Origin: JANNYA01 sp031422315
GTDB taxonomy: Bacteria; Pseudomonadota; Gammaproteobacteria; Xanthomonadales; SZUA-5
Direction: 5' to 3'
DNA length: 64,000 bases
Assembly: GCA_031422315.1 (NCBI GenBank)
Contig: JANOQN010000041.1
Span: 1-64,000, forward strand
Shown: positions 35,316 to 44,692 of the stretch, piece after piece
Layout of the letters: each line of letters starts with the position of its first letter
Position numbering within the stretch: position 1 is the stretch's first letter
Made by a program: the position numbers and the translations under genes
Notes under the pieces: generated by a model
What the model was told of the DNA's origin: nothing
The model's input: only the letters and a program-made list of their open reading frames with translations
The model's database searches: none

Positions 35316-35915
35316 ATGAATCCGTCTTCAAATTTATTTCTGATAGGATCAATGGGTGCGGGCAAAACGACGATCGGGCGCAAGCTGGCGGATCGCTTTG
35401 GCCTGCGATTTGTTGATCTAGATCATGAGATCGAAGCGCAAGCAGGCGCCAGCGTCAATCTGATTTTTGAATTGGAAGGCGAAGCTGCGTTTCGCGCGCG
35501 TGAAAGCAAGCTGCTGGAATCGATCAGCAGCGGTCGCAATCTATTGCTGGCCACTGGCGGCGGCGCGATATTAGATTTGGAAAATCGCGCTTTTTTGCGT
35601 AGCCGGGGCTTTGTTGTGTATCTACAAACCGACGTTGACACTCAGTTAGAAAGGCTTCGGCGTGATCGCACTCGGCCGCTTTTAAAATCGGCGGATCCGC
35701 GCGCGAAACTCGAATCACTAGCGCAAGTTCGCAATCCGCTGTACGCGCAAACTGCCAATTTGACGTGGCTCAGCTTGGCCGATAGCCCAAAGACCGCCGC
35801 AACTAATTTGATTTTTACGCTGCGCGCCAAGTGGCAGCAATTGACGCTACCAGAACCCGAGCCCCAAGCCGAACCTGAAACTGGGGAGGAACTTAGCTAT
35901 GCCAGTCAAGCTTGA
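35316..35915 (+). CDS. aroK: shikimate kinase
   Basis: A 199-residue kinase of the shikimate pathway, making shikimate-3-phosphate from shikimate and ATP. Walker A is GSMGAGKTT (about residues 10-18); FVDLDHEIE and GGGAILD are the substrate-binding segments. A tail rich in Glu and Pro from about residue 178 is unusual and overlaps the start of aroB by 17 nt. The pair aroK-aroB is the standard arrangement. Confidence 0.95.
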   Translation: MNPSSNLFLIGSMGAGKTTIGRKLADRFGLRFVDLDHEIEAQAGASVNLIFELEGEAAFRARESKLLESISSGRNLLLATGGGAILDLENRAFLRSRGFVVYLQTDVDTQLERLRRDRTRPLLKSADPRAKLESLAQVRNPLYAQTANLTWLSLADSPKTAATNLIFTLRAKWQQLTLPEPEPQAEPETGEELSYASQA

Positions 35916-37029
35916 GCAGGTTGAGCGCATTGCGGTAGAACTCGGCGAACGCCGGTATGTAATTGATATCGCACTGAATGCAGTTTCAGTTGTGCCAATG
36001 ACCGATTTAGTTACCGGTCCGCAGGCGCTATTGGTTAGCGACAGCCACGTCGCGCCACTGCATTTACAGTACGTGCTGTCCAGGTTGCTTGAACAGGGCA
36101 ATACGCAGTCAGTCAAACGCATTGAAACCTTGGTCATTCCATCCGGTGAATCAAATAAGTCGTTCGCGCAAGCTGAGGTCATCTTTGCCAAATTGGCGCA
36201 GATGCAGGCCACGCGAGACGTCACCTTGATCGCTCTAGGCGGCGGCGTAATCGGCGATCTAGTCGGCTTTGCCGCAGCTTTATGGATGCGCGGCGTGCGC
36301 TTTGTGCAGCTGCCAACTAGCCTGCTGGCGATGGTGGATTCCTCAGTCGGCGGTAAAACCGCGGTGAACCTGGCCGCCGGCAAAAATTTAGTCGGTGCAT
36401 TTTGGCAGCCGAGCGCGGTGGTGATTGATATTAGCCTGCTGCAAACCCTTCCCGCGCGCGAATATTTTAGCGGGCTGTCGGAAGTGCTGAAATACGGCGC
36501 AATCGCCGATCTGGATTTTTTCAACTGGCTAGAGCAAAACGCTGATGCGCTGGCCATGCGCGATGCGGACACGCTGATGCAAGCCATCGCGAAATCCTGT
36601 GCGCACAAAGCCGCCATTGTGGTGCGCGACGAGCGTGAACAGGGCGAGCGCGCGCACCTCAATTTCGGCCATACTTTCGGGCATGCCTTAGAAGCTGCAA
36701 CACGCTATCAAAGCCTGTTACACGGTGAAGCGGTCGCAATTGGCATGGTGCGAGCTGCGAAATTGTCCGCCAGCTTAGGCAAATTTCCGCCCGCCGATGT
36801 GACCCGAATCAGTGATTTGTTGCGCCGCTGGAATTTGCCGACCACGCTTTCTGATCTGACAGACGCCAGTTCGCCGGCGCTCAGCGCAACCGCGTTGCTC
36901 GAGCTGATGCGCCTTGATAAGAAAAACCGCGCCGGTGAATTGCGGCTCATATTGCTTTCGCGCTTGGGGCTAGCGTATGTGGCTAGCGCCAGCGACGCGC
37001 AGATTTTGCAGGCTTGGGGTGATGTTTAG
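35899..37029 (+). CDS. aroB: 3-dehydroquinate synthase
   Basis: A 376-residue NAD- and metal-dependent enzyme making 3-dehydroquinate from DAHP. The NAD loop LIALGGGVIGDLVGFAAALW and the LAMVDSSVGGKTAVN segment are clear. Metal ligands are in SEVLKYG and the NFGHTFGHALE and HGEAVAIGM histidines. A strong SD (GGGGAGGA) lies 8 nt before ATG, inside the aroK tail. The C terminus is normal; convergent genes follow at 37132. Confidence 0.96.
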   Translation: MPVKLEQVERIAVELGERRYVIDIALNAVSVVPMTDLVTGPQALLVSDSHVAPLHLQYVLSRLLEQGNTQSVKRIETLVIPSGESNKSFAQAEVIFAKLAQMQATRDVTLIALGGGVIGDLVGFAAALWMRGVRFVQLPTSLLAMVDSSVGGKTAVNLAAGKNLVGAFWQPSAVVIDISLLQTLPAREYFSGLSEVLKYGAIADLDFFNWLEQNADALAMRDADTLMQAIAKSCAHKAAIVVRDEREQGERAHLNFGHTFGHALEAATRYQSLLHGEAVAIGMVRAAKLSASLGKFPPADVTRISDLLRRWNLPTTLSDLTDASSPALSATALLELMRLDKKNRAGELRLILLSRLGLAYVASASDAQILQAWGDV

Positions 37030-37131
37030 CTTTGACCAACTGCTTGAACAGATCTGACGGCTGTGCTTTAAGCCCGCAAGCCCCACATCAAGATTTAGGC
37101 GCTGCGCCAAACCTGCTCCCCCGGCTTTTAG

Positions 37132-38097
37132 TTAAATCGCAGCATCTTCCCGATAGCGCCGAACCCATATCGCTGTTCCGATCAGCGCCGCGCCAATGAG
37201 CGCGCCAGTAAGCCCTTTCATGCTGATTACATGGCTAATAATCGGCTCAATTCGTAACAGCGTCTCGTCAACATTCTCAAAGCTGTCTTTCCAATTTCCA
37301 CCCACCATCGGTATGAACAAATGCCCGAAGCGGGAAAAATAATCCACGATCATGTCTCTTGCAGCATCGCGCCCGCCAAATGCCCACATGGCGCTTTTAC
37401 CTAAGTTCATCATCATTACGCCAGCTGCAATAACGCCAGGGATTAGCAACACGAGCAAAATAGGTCGCTGCTTTGCATAGGCAGAGCAGAGCAATATCCA
37501 TCCGATAACAGGAAGCGCCCACAATATGCCTGCAAAAGTCGAAACAAATTGCCAAAATTGAGTGGCAAGAAAAGGCAGCGGCGCCCAAACAAAGCGGGTG
37601 GCGTCCACTTGGTTTTGCCAGCAAGTAACAACAAACGTAACCACAATCAGCGCTTGCAATACCGCCAAAGCGATTAGAAATATAGCTGGAATAATCAAAG
37701 TTGCCATAATCAGTTTGCTGATAACCGTTTCCCAATCGCGCACCGGTAATGAGCGCCAAAACAGCGTGCTGCGGTCTTTACGCTCATCGAATAGGCAGCC
37801 TAGCGAATAAGTCAATATGACAATGCCGCTGGCAATATGAAAAATCATAAAAAACCCAAACATCCAACCTTGGTGGACCAGTGCGAGCGTCGCTTCACCT
37901 TTGGTGGCAACAGCACTCTCCAACATCTTTGCGGTAAATCCGGTGCCGTTGACTTTAAATGCGCCATTCCAAAGTGCACTGACCAAAATAAGCGCGAACA
38001 TAATGCCGGCAATAATAAATGGTGCATAGATAACCGCTTTACGGTGCTCAATCAATTCGCGCTTAATCAGTGTTGAGTATCGATTTGCTGCGTTCAT
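37132..38097 (-). CDS. ABC transporter permease (ABC-2 type)
   Basis: A 321-residue membrane protein with about six hydrophobic spans (among them HRKAVIYAPFIIAGIMFALIL and VIGWILLCSAY). It sits 10 nt downstream of an ATPase gene and a GntR regulator gene, on the same strand, as in Bacillus ytr-like export operons. YDERKDRSTLFWRSLPV-type segments (FDERKDRSTLFWRSLPVRDWE) are common in such permeases. Its substrate is unknown. Confidence 0.85.
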   Translation of the reverse strand: MNAANRYSTLIKRELIEHRKAVIYAPFIIAGIMFALILVSALWNGAFKVNGTGFTAKMLESAVATKGEATLALVHQGWMFGFFMIFHIASGIVILTYSLGCLFDERKDRSTLFWRSLPVRDWETVISKLIMATLIIPAIFLIALAVLQALIVVTFVVTCWQNQVDATRFVWAPLPFLATQFWQFVSTFAGILWALPVIGWILLCSAYAKQRPILLVLLIPGVIAAGVMMMNLGKSAMWAFGGRDAARDMIVDYFSRFGHLFIPMVGGNWKDSFENVDETLLRIEPIISHVISMKGLTGALIGAALIGTAIWVRRYREDAAI

Positions 38098-38107
38098 TTT
38101 GTTCTCC

Positions 38108-38953
38108 TTAGCCTAATAACGCGACGAATAATTCACTTAAACTAGGTGGCGCAACGTCGCCCAGCTGTTTTAACGCATCTCGATCTGCTCGATCAAACAA
38201 CAGCTGATTTTTACCTAGAAGTCGCTTTTCACTGATTGGCTTAAACTCCCGTGCTTGTTCTAATCGGCTAGCATCCACGGTCAAATTGCAATAACGCTCA
38301 GCCAATGCATCTAGCGTTTCACTCAGGGCTACCTTGCCGCGATTAATAAAAATCACGTCGTTTAATAGCGGCTCGACTTCTTCTACTTGATGTGTGGTAA
38401 TTAAAATCGTGCGTTCGCCGTCATAATAATCACCTAACAGCTGCTCATAAAATCGCTTGCGATATAAAATATCAAGGCCCAAAGTGGGTTCGTCCAGCAC
38501 CAATAGTTTGGCGCCGATTGCCATAATCATGGCTAAGTGCAGCTGCACGACCATGCCTTTGGATAATTGCCCAACTCGGCTAGATAGCTTGATATCGGTA
38601 TCTGACAAATAGTCCAGGCAGCGTTCGCGGCTGAATTTTGCGTGCGTACCTTCGACATAGTCGATGAGATCTTTGGCGGTTGCCCAGCGCGGTAAAATCG
38701 CCACATCAGCAATAAAGCAAACTTCTTCCATGAGTTTCTCGCGCTGCTTAAAAGGATCAAGCCCTAACACGCGCAACTCGCCTTCTACCGCCGTCAATCC
38801 TAAAATGGCTTTGATAGCGGTGGTTTTACCGGCACCGTTCGGGCCGATTAAACCGACAATTCGGCCCTTGCCGATGCTAAAACTGCAGTCATTTAGGGCG
38901 AATTTGCCTTTGTATTGTTTTTTTAATGCTCTGGCTTCAATCACAGCGCTCAT
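38108..38953 (-). CDS. ABC transporter ATP-binding protein
   Basis: A 281-residue ATPase. Walker A is GPNGAGKTT, the signature is LSKGMVVQLHLAM (an M-rich variant of LSGGQ), Walker B is LLVLDEPTLGLD, and the switch histidine is in ITTHQVEE. A C-terminal extension from about residue 225 is specific to this subfamily. It pairs with the permease downstream and is 22 nt after the GntR gene. Confidence 0.92.
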   Translation of the reverse strand: MSAVIEARALKKQYKGKFALNDCSFSIGKGRIVGLIGPNGAGKTTAIKAILGLTAVEGELRVLGLDPFKQREKLMEEVCFIADVAILPRWATAKDLIDYVEGTHAKFSRERCLDYLSDTDIKLSSRVGQLSKGMVVQLHLAMIMAIGAKLLVLDEPTLGLDILYRKRFYEQLLGDYYDGERTILITTHQVEEVEPLLNDVIFINRGKVALSETLDALAERYCNLTVDASRLEQAREFKPISEKRLLGKNQLLFDRADRDALKQLGDVAPPSLSELFVALLG

Positions 38954-38975
38954 AAAGTTATCTCAGGTAGATGTT

Positions 38976-39344
38976 TCAGCGGATCGGCTTTGGTGTAAGC
39001 AGGGTTTCGAGTGGAATTTGCAGACGCTCGATTTTCGTACGCAGCGCGGGCCAATCTTCCTTTAGGAATTTCTTGCGTTCTTGCTGTAAAAGCTCATCAC
39101 GCGCGCCCGGCTTGACGAAATTACCCAGGCCGCGGCGTTTTTCCAGCGCGCCGCATTCCTCGAGTTCCTGCACCGCTCGGGTCACCGTAATCGGGTTGAT
39201 TTTCAGCTCCACGGAAATCTGCCGAATGGAAGGCATAGCATCGCCCTCTTCAATCACGCGATCCAAAATCATTTCCATCAGCCTATCCCGCAGCTGGCGA
39301 TAGATCGGCTGATCTTCGTTCCAATGCTGCTGTAATGCGCTCAT
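38976..39344 (-). CDS. GntR family regulator, YtrA-like
   Basis: A 122-residue regulator with an N-terminal winged helix (QPIYRQLRDRLMEMILDRVIEEGDAMPSIRQIS and NPITVTRAVQELEECG). The short C-terminal part is typical of the YtrA subfamily, whose members repress linked ABC-transporter operons. The ATG at 39344 has AAGGAG upstream. The frame is open to 39545 but that stretch includes the operator-like palindrome. First gene of the regulator-ATPase-permease operon. Confidence 0.88.
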   Translation of the reverse strand: MSALQQHWNEDQPIYRQLRDRLMEMILDRVIEEGDAMPSIRQISVELKINPITVTRAVQELEECGALEKRRGLGNFVKPGARDELLQQERKKFLKEDWPALRTKIERLQIPLETLLTPKPIR

Positions 39345-39404
39345 GCCGTACTCCTTGTAGTTTGCTGCACCGCCACTTGCGAGAAGTAACATCTGCTTCG
39401 GCAT

Positions 39405-39438
39405 GCTTTGGTGTGCTGGTAATGTAGCACACCAAAGC
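39405..39438. promoter_or_regulatory. 13-bp perfect inverted repeat, likely operator of the GntR operon
   Basis: gctttggtgtgct and agcacaccaaagc form a perfect 13-bp inverted repeat separated by 8 bases. It lies 60 bp upstream of the GntR start codon. The GntR/YtrA family recognises such palindromes, so it is the probable autoregulatory site. A hairpin in the leader RNA is the alternative. Confidence 0.65.
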
Positions 39439-39533
39439 GCAGGCGCTATAGGCTGCAAGTCATCCATTTTGTAGTCAGGTGAAAGGTGTAGGCATGAGCG
39501 CTGGTCCTTGCGTAACCCGAACCGGAGATTCCC

Positions 39534-40235
39534 ATGCCAAACCACACATTGGTAATGATTGGCGCGCTGACAGCGTCAATTGTCAGTAGTTACAGCCGGG
39601 CGGAATGCAGCATTACCGCCACGCAGGCGCCGCTCTTGGAGCTTTACACCAGCGAAGGCTGCAGTTCTTGCCCGCCAGCCGATGCTTGGTTAAGCCAGGA
39701 AAACAATAAAGCTGCGAGCGCCAACCGCCTTGTCATGTTGGCATTTCATGTCGACTACTGGGACAACTTAGGCTGGATTGATCCATTCGCGAGCGCCAGC
39801 AACAGCGCGCGCCAGCGCAAGCTGGCCAGCTCGACGCGCGCTGGCGTTTACACGCCTGGGTTTTTTATCAATGGCGCAGAATGGCGCGGTTTTTTTAAAT
39901 CAAGCGGCTTAGATGTGCCCAACTTCAGGGCAGCCGCCATGGCGATAGCGGCCAGCTTGCAAGGCAACGCGCTAACTATAGCCACTGAGGATAGCGACGG
40001 GCTGTTCGTAGCGATTAGCGAAAATGGTCGCGAGTCGCAGGTCAAAGCTGGGGAAAACCGTGGCCGTTTGCTCAAACACGACGCCGTAGTCAGGTTGTGG
40101 CAGCCACTGGCCAAACGCACACAGCTGCAGCTACCGATCGATTTGAATATTGCGAACGCCAAATTGGTAGTTTGGCGAGAAGTTGACGGTGTTGCGATTG
40201 GAGCAGCGCAGATTGGATTGGCGAACTGTCAGTAG
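39534..40235 (+). CDS. DUF1223 family secreted thioredoxin-like protein
   Basis: A 233-residue protein with a signal-like N terminus (VMIGALTASIVSSYSRA). The DUF1223 core begins LLELYTSEGCSSCPPADAWLS, with a CxxC-like pair in a thioredoxin-like fold. HVDYWDNLGWIDPFAS and GVYTPGFFINGAEWRGF are the other conserved segments. Its function is unknown. It is divergent from the GntR operon. Confidence 0.86.
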   Translation: MPNHTLVMIGALTASIVSSYSRAECSITATQAPLLELYTSEGCSSCPPADAWLSQENNKAASANRLVMLAFHVDYWDNLGWIDPFASASNSARQRKLASSTRAGVYTPGFFINGAEWRGFFKSSGLDVPNFRAAAMAIAASLQGNALTIATEDSDGLFVAISENGRESQVKAGENRGRLLKHDAVVRLWQPLAKRTQLQLPIDLNIANAKLVVWREVDGVAIGAAQIGLANCQ

Positions 40236-40285
40236 TTGATTTGGGTGTTAGCTAACTCAGCCGCATTCCAATGCTAGAATCCGGC

Positions 40286-42718
40286 ATGCCTAGAAAAACA
40301 CCGTCGAAATTGAAAGTAAAAACGCGCAAAAGCGCCGCCCCCGCCGCCAAAGCACCGCCCAAGCGCGATGGCGATCCCAGGCTGCAAAAGCCCAGTGACG
40401 ATGCCATGCCGGTCAAAGCTAAACGCGCAGCGAAGCCGTTAGCCGTTCCGATCGTGCATCACGCTGACCCACATCACGCACGTGAGGCGCAAAAGTACGA
40501 GAATCCGATCCCCTCGCGCGAGGCGATTCTGGCGTTTTTGGTAGCCAGCCCTCAGCTGTTGACGATTGAAGCGCTAGCGCTGGGCTTGAAGCTTAAGGTC
40601 ATGCAGCAGCGCGAAGCACTCGACAAGCGTATACAGGCCATGCTGCGCGATGGTCAGCTTTTGCTGAATCGGCGCGGTGGTTTAGCGGTTGCCGAAAAGG
40701 CGGATTTGATTGCTGGCAACATTATTGCGAATGCGGATGGTTTTGGCTTTTTGCGTCGCGATGCCGATGGCAAGCCGGGTGATGATATTTTCCTGCCGCC
40801 GCATCAAATGAAGAAAGTGCTGCACGGAGATCGTGCGCTGGTGTCGATTACCGGCACCGATTCACGCGGCCGGCCTGAAGGTTTGATCGTTGAAGTACTG
40901 GAGCGGCGCTCGCCGAAAATTGTCGGGCGCTATATGGATGAAGTGCTGTTCGGGATCGTCGTGCCCGACGATCGCCGCGTGCATTTAGATATTCAAATCC
41001 CGCGCGGCTATTCCATGGGCGCGCGCCCGGGTGACGTGGTGGTGGCGGAAATTACCGAAGCACCCAACGGGCATCGCCCGCCGATAGGCCGCGTGGTGCG
41101 TATTTTTGGCTCAGAAATCGGCCCGCAACACGCGATTGATTTGGCGATTGAAAGCTTTGATTTGCCGAACGTGTTTCCGCCTGCGGTGGCGGTTGAAACT
41201 GCGGTGATTTCCGACACCGTGGAAGCCTGGCAGTGGAAGGGCCGCGTTGATTTGCGCAGTATGCCGCTGGTGACGATAGATGGTGAAGACGCGCGTGATT
41301 TTGACGACGCCGTGTGGTGCGAAGCCACTGCATCGGGCGGCTTCAAGCTGATCGTAGCAATTGCCGACGTGGCCAGCTACGTGCCGGTCGGTAGCGCACT
41401 TGATGAGGAAGCTATCAAACGCTCGACCAGCGTTTATTTTCCAGCGCGAGTGATTCCGATGCTGCCGGAAAAGCTCAGCAATGGCGTGTGTTCACTCAAG
41501 CCTGAAGTGGATCGGCTTTGCCTAGTGTGTGAGCTGCTGATTGACAGCGCAGGGCAAACCAAGCGCTCCAAATTTTACCCAGCGGTGATGCGCTCCGCAC
41601 AGCGACTGACCTACAACTTAGTGTGGGATGCGCTAGGCAAGCGCGACGCTGCTGCGCTTGAGCGCTGCGAAAAAGTTATGCCAGCGCTGGAAAATTTATA
41701 CGCGCTATTTCATGTGCTGGCTGCGGCCCGGCGTGTGCGCGGTGCGATTGAATTTGAAGGTAGAGAGGTGCACTTTGGCTTCTCGCCTGAAGGCGATGTT
41801 GCGATGGTCAAACCCTATGAGCGCAACGATGCGCACAAGCTGATTGAAGAATGCATGATTGCTGCGAACGTGGCGGCGGCGAAATTCTTGGCGAAGGCAA
41901 AAGTGCCGGTTGCCTATCGAGTACACGCCACGCCGCCGCTGACCAAATACGAAGAAGCACGCACTTTCCTGGCGGGCCTGGGTATTTTGCTGCCCGAGCA
42001 CGATCAGATCACTCCGGCGATTGTGACCGCCACGCTGCGCAAAGCGAAAAAGCGCCCGGACTTTACGCTGATCGAATCGGTGCTGCTGCGCTCGCAGAGC
42101 CTGGCAATTTATGGCGCGCGCAACGAAGGCCACTTCGGCCTGGCGCTGGACGCCTATGCGCATTTCACCAGCCCGATTCGCCGCTACCCGGATTTGCTGG
42201 TGCATCGCGCGATTTATCACGCGCTTGGCGCTGATCCTAAAACCACTAATGGCTATTACTACAGCCCAGAAAAAATGGGCGAGCTGTGCAAAACCTGTTC
42301 TGGCCGCGAACGCCGCGCCGATGAAGCCAGCCGCGATGTCGCAGATAGACTCAAGTGCGCCTACATGGAACGCCATATTGGTGAAGAGTTCACTGCGCTT
42401 GTCACCGGCGTGACGTCATTTGGCGCATTCGTCGAACTTAAAGAAAATGCGATTAGCGGTATGGTACATGTGACCCAGCTGCCGAACGATTACTACCATT
42501 TTGATGCCAGCCGACATAGGCTTTGGGGTGAGCGCACGCGCATGGGTTTGCGCTTGGGCGATGTGGTGCAGGTCAAACTGTTGCGCGTGGATTCCACCGA
42601 GCGCAAGATTGACTTCAAGCTGCTTAGCGGCCTAACTGAAGTGCCCGCGCGTGAGCTCAGCGCCGCTCCGCGCCCGAATTCGGGCGCCCATAAACGTCAA
42701 GGTGCAGCGCGCCGATGA
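40286..42718 (+). CDS. rnr: ribonuclease R
   Basis: An 810-residue 3'-to-5' exoribonuclease. A Lys/Arg-rich N terminus (about 1-70) is followed by a helix-turn-helix/cold-shock region, then the RNB catalytic domain with the aspartates in TIDGEDARDFDDAVW. A C-terminal S1 domain (FTALVTGVTSFGAFVELKENAISGMVHV) closes it. ATG at 40286 is chosen over the one 15 nt upstream; neither has a strong SD. It overlaps rlmB by 4 nt (ATGA). In gammaproteobacteria rnr-rlmB is a standard pair. Confidence 0.95.
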   Translation: MPRKTPSKLKVKTRKSAAPAAKAPPKRDGDPRLQKPSDDAMPVKAKRAAKPLAVPIVHHADPHHAREAQKYENPIPSREAILAFLVASPQLLTIEALALGLKLKVMQQREALDKRIQAMLRDGQLLLNRRGGLAVAEKADLIAGNIIANADGFGFLRRDADGKPGDDIFLPPHQMKKVLHGDRALVSITGTDSRGRPEGLIVEVLERRSPKIVGRYMDEVLFGIVVPDDRRVHLDIQIPRGYSMGARPGDVVVAEITEAPNGHRPPIGRVVRIFGSEIGPQHAIDLAIESFDLPNVFPPAVAVETAVISDTVEAWQWKGRVDLRSMPLVTIDGEDARDFDDAVWCEATASGGFKLIVAIADVASYVPVGSALDEEAIKRSTSVYFPARVIPMLPEKLSNGVCSLKPEVDRLCLVCELLIDSAGQTKRSKFYPAVMRSAQRLTYNLVWDALGKRDAAALERCEKVMPALENLYALFHVLAAARRVRGAIEFEGREVHFGFSPEGDVAMVKPYERNDAHKLIEECMIAANVAAAKFLAKAKVPVAYRVHATPPLTKYEEARTFLAGLGILLPEHDQITPAIVTATLRKAKKRPDFTLIESVLLRSQSLAIYGARNEGHFGLALDAYAHFTSPIRRYPDLLVHRAIYHALGADPKTTNGYYYSPEKMGELCKTCSGRERRADEASRDVADRLKCAYMERHIGEEFTALVTGVTSFGAFVELKENAISGMVHVTQLPNDYYHFDASRHRLWGERTRMGLRLGDVVQVKLLRVDSTERKIDFKLLSGLTEVPARELSAAPRPNSGAHKRQGAARR

Positions 42719-43608
42719 AATCTGCAAAACCGAATACAGAAAAAGCGGCAAATCAAGATGCAGATGCCAAGCCCAAACGCGCTCGGCCTGATTTTAAGAA
42801 GCCATTCAATAAAGATCAGGGAAATCGCACCAATCACGCTGAGCCACAGGGGGCGCGTGATCCAAACATCGCTGACGATTGGCTTTACGGGATCAACGCC
42901 ATTGAAGGCCAGATCAACGCTGACCCTAGCCGGATTGTTGAGCTTTGGATAGAAAACACCGATCACTCTGAGCGCCTGCGCCAGCTGGCTGGGCTAGCGG
43001 ATCGCGTCGGCTTAAAAGCGCAGCGCGTTAGCCCGCAAAGCCTGACCCACAAACTCGGCACCGATAAGCATCAGGGCGTCGCCGCGCGCTACCGCGCGCC
43101 GGAGCTGATGAGCGAGTCAGATTTGACTCGGCTTGCCGTCAATGCCGGGCCGCAGGCGCTGTTTTTATTGCTGGATAGCATTAGCGATCCGCACAATTTA
43201 GGCGCCTGCATACGCAGCGCCGCCGCCGCTGGCGTAACGGCGGTAGTGTTTCCGAAGGACAAGTCTGCTGGGCTAACGCCTGCGGTTTTACGCGCCTCAG
43301 CGGGTACCGCCGCACGCATGCCGCTAGTCAGCGTGACGAACTTTGCACGTGCGATTGAGGTACTCAAAGAAGCCGGCGTGTGGTGCTACGGCGCTGCTGG
43401 TGAGGCCGAAAAAAGCGTCTATCAACAAGACTTGAAGGGCCCAGTGGCGCTGGTGTTAGGCTCCGAAGGCGAAGGCCTGCGCAGGCTCAGCCGCGATCGC
43501 TGCGATGGCTTAATTCGCATACCCATGGTGAGCGACGTGGAAAGCCTCAACGTATCGGTAGCGACGGGTATTTTGCTGTTTGAGGTTCGGCGCCAGCGTG
43601 GGGTTTAG
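42715..43608 (+). CDS. rlmB: 23S rRNA (guanosine-2251-2'-O)-methyltransferase
   Basis: A 297-residue SPOUT methyltransferase for Gm2251. The first 55 or so residues are a lysine-rich extension. A substrate-binding domain starts with DDWLYGINAIEGQINAD. The SPOUT core shows LLDSISDPHNLGACIRSAAAAG, LVLGSEGEGLRRL and VESLNVSVATGILLFE, forming the knot. It overlaps the rnr stop by 4 nt, and the RNA ligase gene follows 3 nt later. Confidence 0.95.
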   Translation: MKSAKPNTEKAANQDADAKPKRARPDFKKPFNKDQGNRTNHAEPQGARDPNIADDWLYGINAIEGQINADPSRIVELWIENTDHSERLRQLAGLADRVGLKAQRVSPQSLTHKLGTDKHQGVAARYRAPELMSESDLTRLAVNAGPQALFLLLDSISDPHNLGACIRSAAAAGVTAVVFPKDKSAGLTPAVLRASAGTAARMPLVSVTNFARAIEVLKEAGVWCYGAAGEAEKSVYQQDLKGPVALVLGSEGEGLRRLSRDRCDGLIRIPMVSDVESLNVSVATGILLFEVRRQRGV

Positions 43609-43611
43609 GTT

Positions 43612-44619
43612 TTGCCTAGAAAACTAGTTAGCATCGATACCGTTTTAAGCGTTGAAAGCATTGCAGATGCCGATCAGATAGAGCAAATCAAGATTCGCGG
43701 TTGGACTTTGGTGGCCAAGCGCGGTGAATTCCAAGCTGGGCAAAACTGTGTCTATTTTGAACTGGACTGTTTTTTGCCATCGAGCGAACCTGCATTTGCG
43801 TTTTTAATCCCACGCGGTCAGGTTACTCGAGGCGATGGCGTACAAGGCCATGTGCTGCGTACCGCGAAATTACGCGGTGTATACAGCCAAGGGCTGGCGC
43901 TACCACTTAGCGCATTTGGCGAACGCTTAGCGAATCTGCCAGACGGCGCTGATGTGACTGAGCTGCTGGGCATCGAAAAATGGGAACCACCCATACCGGC
44001 AGGCGCTGAAATTCTAGGTGCATTCCCTTCGCAGTTGGCGGCAAAAACAGACGCTGAGCGCGTGCAAAATCTGGCGGATGCATGGCCGGTGATAATGCAG
44101 CATCCGGGCGGATGGTTTGCGACGGAAAAAATTGATGGCACCTCTGCAACCTTTGGCAAACAAGATGGGCAATTCATCGTTGCAAGTCGCAACTGGCAAA
44201 TCGCCAACACCGGTGCGCAAGCGCGAATTACGCAAACGCTGCAGCTTGAAGTATTGCTGCAAGAAGGCGAAGCAATCCAGGGTGAGCTGTTTGGTGCAGG
44301 TATTCAAGGCAACCCGCTCAAATTGACCAATGTGCGTTTTGCTGCCTTTGCATTTTGGCGAAATCGAGAATCCATTGCAATGGCGCAATGGCCGTCTTGG
44401 GTCGCTGCGTTGGCGGTGCCGCATCGGCCAGAATTTGAGCTGCCAGCCACGATTGAAGCAGTAGTCTCGCAAGCAGACGGTATTAGGTCAGCGCTTAACC
44501 CAGCCCAGCTTGCGGAGGGCATAGTCTGGCATGCGCGTAACGGCCAGCTGTTAGATGCGCTAGACCGGCGCAGCAGTTTCAAGTCAATCTCAAACAAGTG
44601 GCTGCTAAAGCACGGTTAA
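43612..44619 (+). CDS. RNA ligase, Rnl5 (DraRnl-like) family
   Basis: A 335-residue RNA ligase with an N-terminal OB-fold module (about 1-125), as in the Deinococcus enzyme. It opens KLVSIDTVLSVESIADADQIEQIKIRGWTLV. The nucleotidyltransferase domain has the adenylylated lysine K173 in TEKIDGTS (motif I), a motif III glutamate in GELFGAGIQG, motif IV EGIVWHA and motif V FKSISNKWLLK. DraRnl seals RNA nicks in RNA:DNA duplexes. TTG start, 3 nt after rlmB, so it is coupled to the rnr-rlmB pair. The biological substrate here is unknown. Confidence 0.88.
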   Translation: MPRKLVSIDTVLSVESIADADQIEQIKIRGWTLVAKRGEFQAGQNCVYFELDCFLPSSEPAFAFLIPRGQVTRGDGVQGHVLRTAKLRGVYSQGLALPLSAFGERLANLPDGADVTELLGIEKWEPPIPAGAEILGAFPSQLAAKTDAERVQNLADAWPVIMQHPGGWFATEKIDGTSATFGKQDGQFIVASRNWQIANTGAQARITQTLQLEVLLQEGEAIQGELFGAGIQGNPLKLTNVRFAAFAFWRNRESIAMAQWPSWVAALAVPHRPEFELPATIEAVVSQADGIRSALNPAQLAEGIVWHARNGQLLDALDRRSSFKSISNKWLLKHG

Positions 44620-44692
44620 TTCATCTTTGCGGTTATTTGAGCATCACATGATATGCATGATTCGCGCACAGCATTGCTAAGTCAGTAGCACT

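Noticed and set aside
35847..36662. A 271-codon frame antisense to aroB
   Set aside because: It is a shadow of a well-supported gene, rich in Ser/Thr/Arg, with no family pattern.
41705..42376. A 223-codon frame antisense to rnr
   Set aside because: It is a shadow of the RNB domain gene with no recognisable content.
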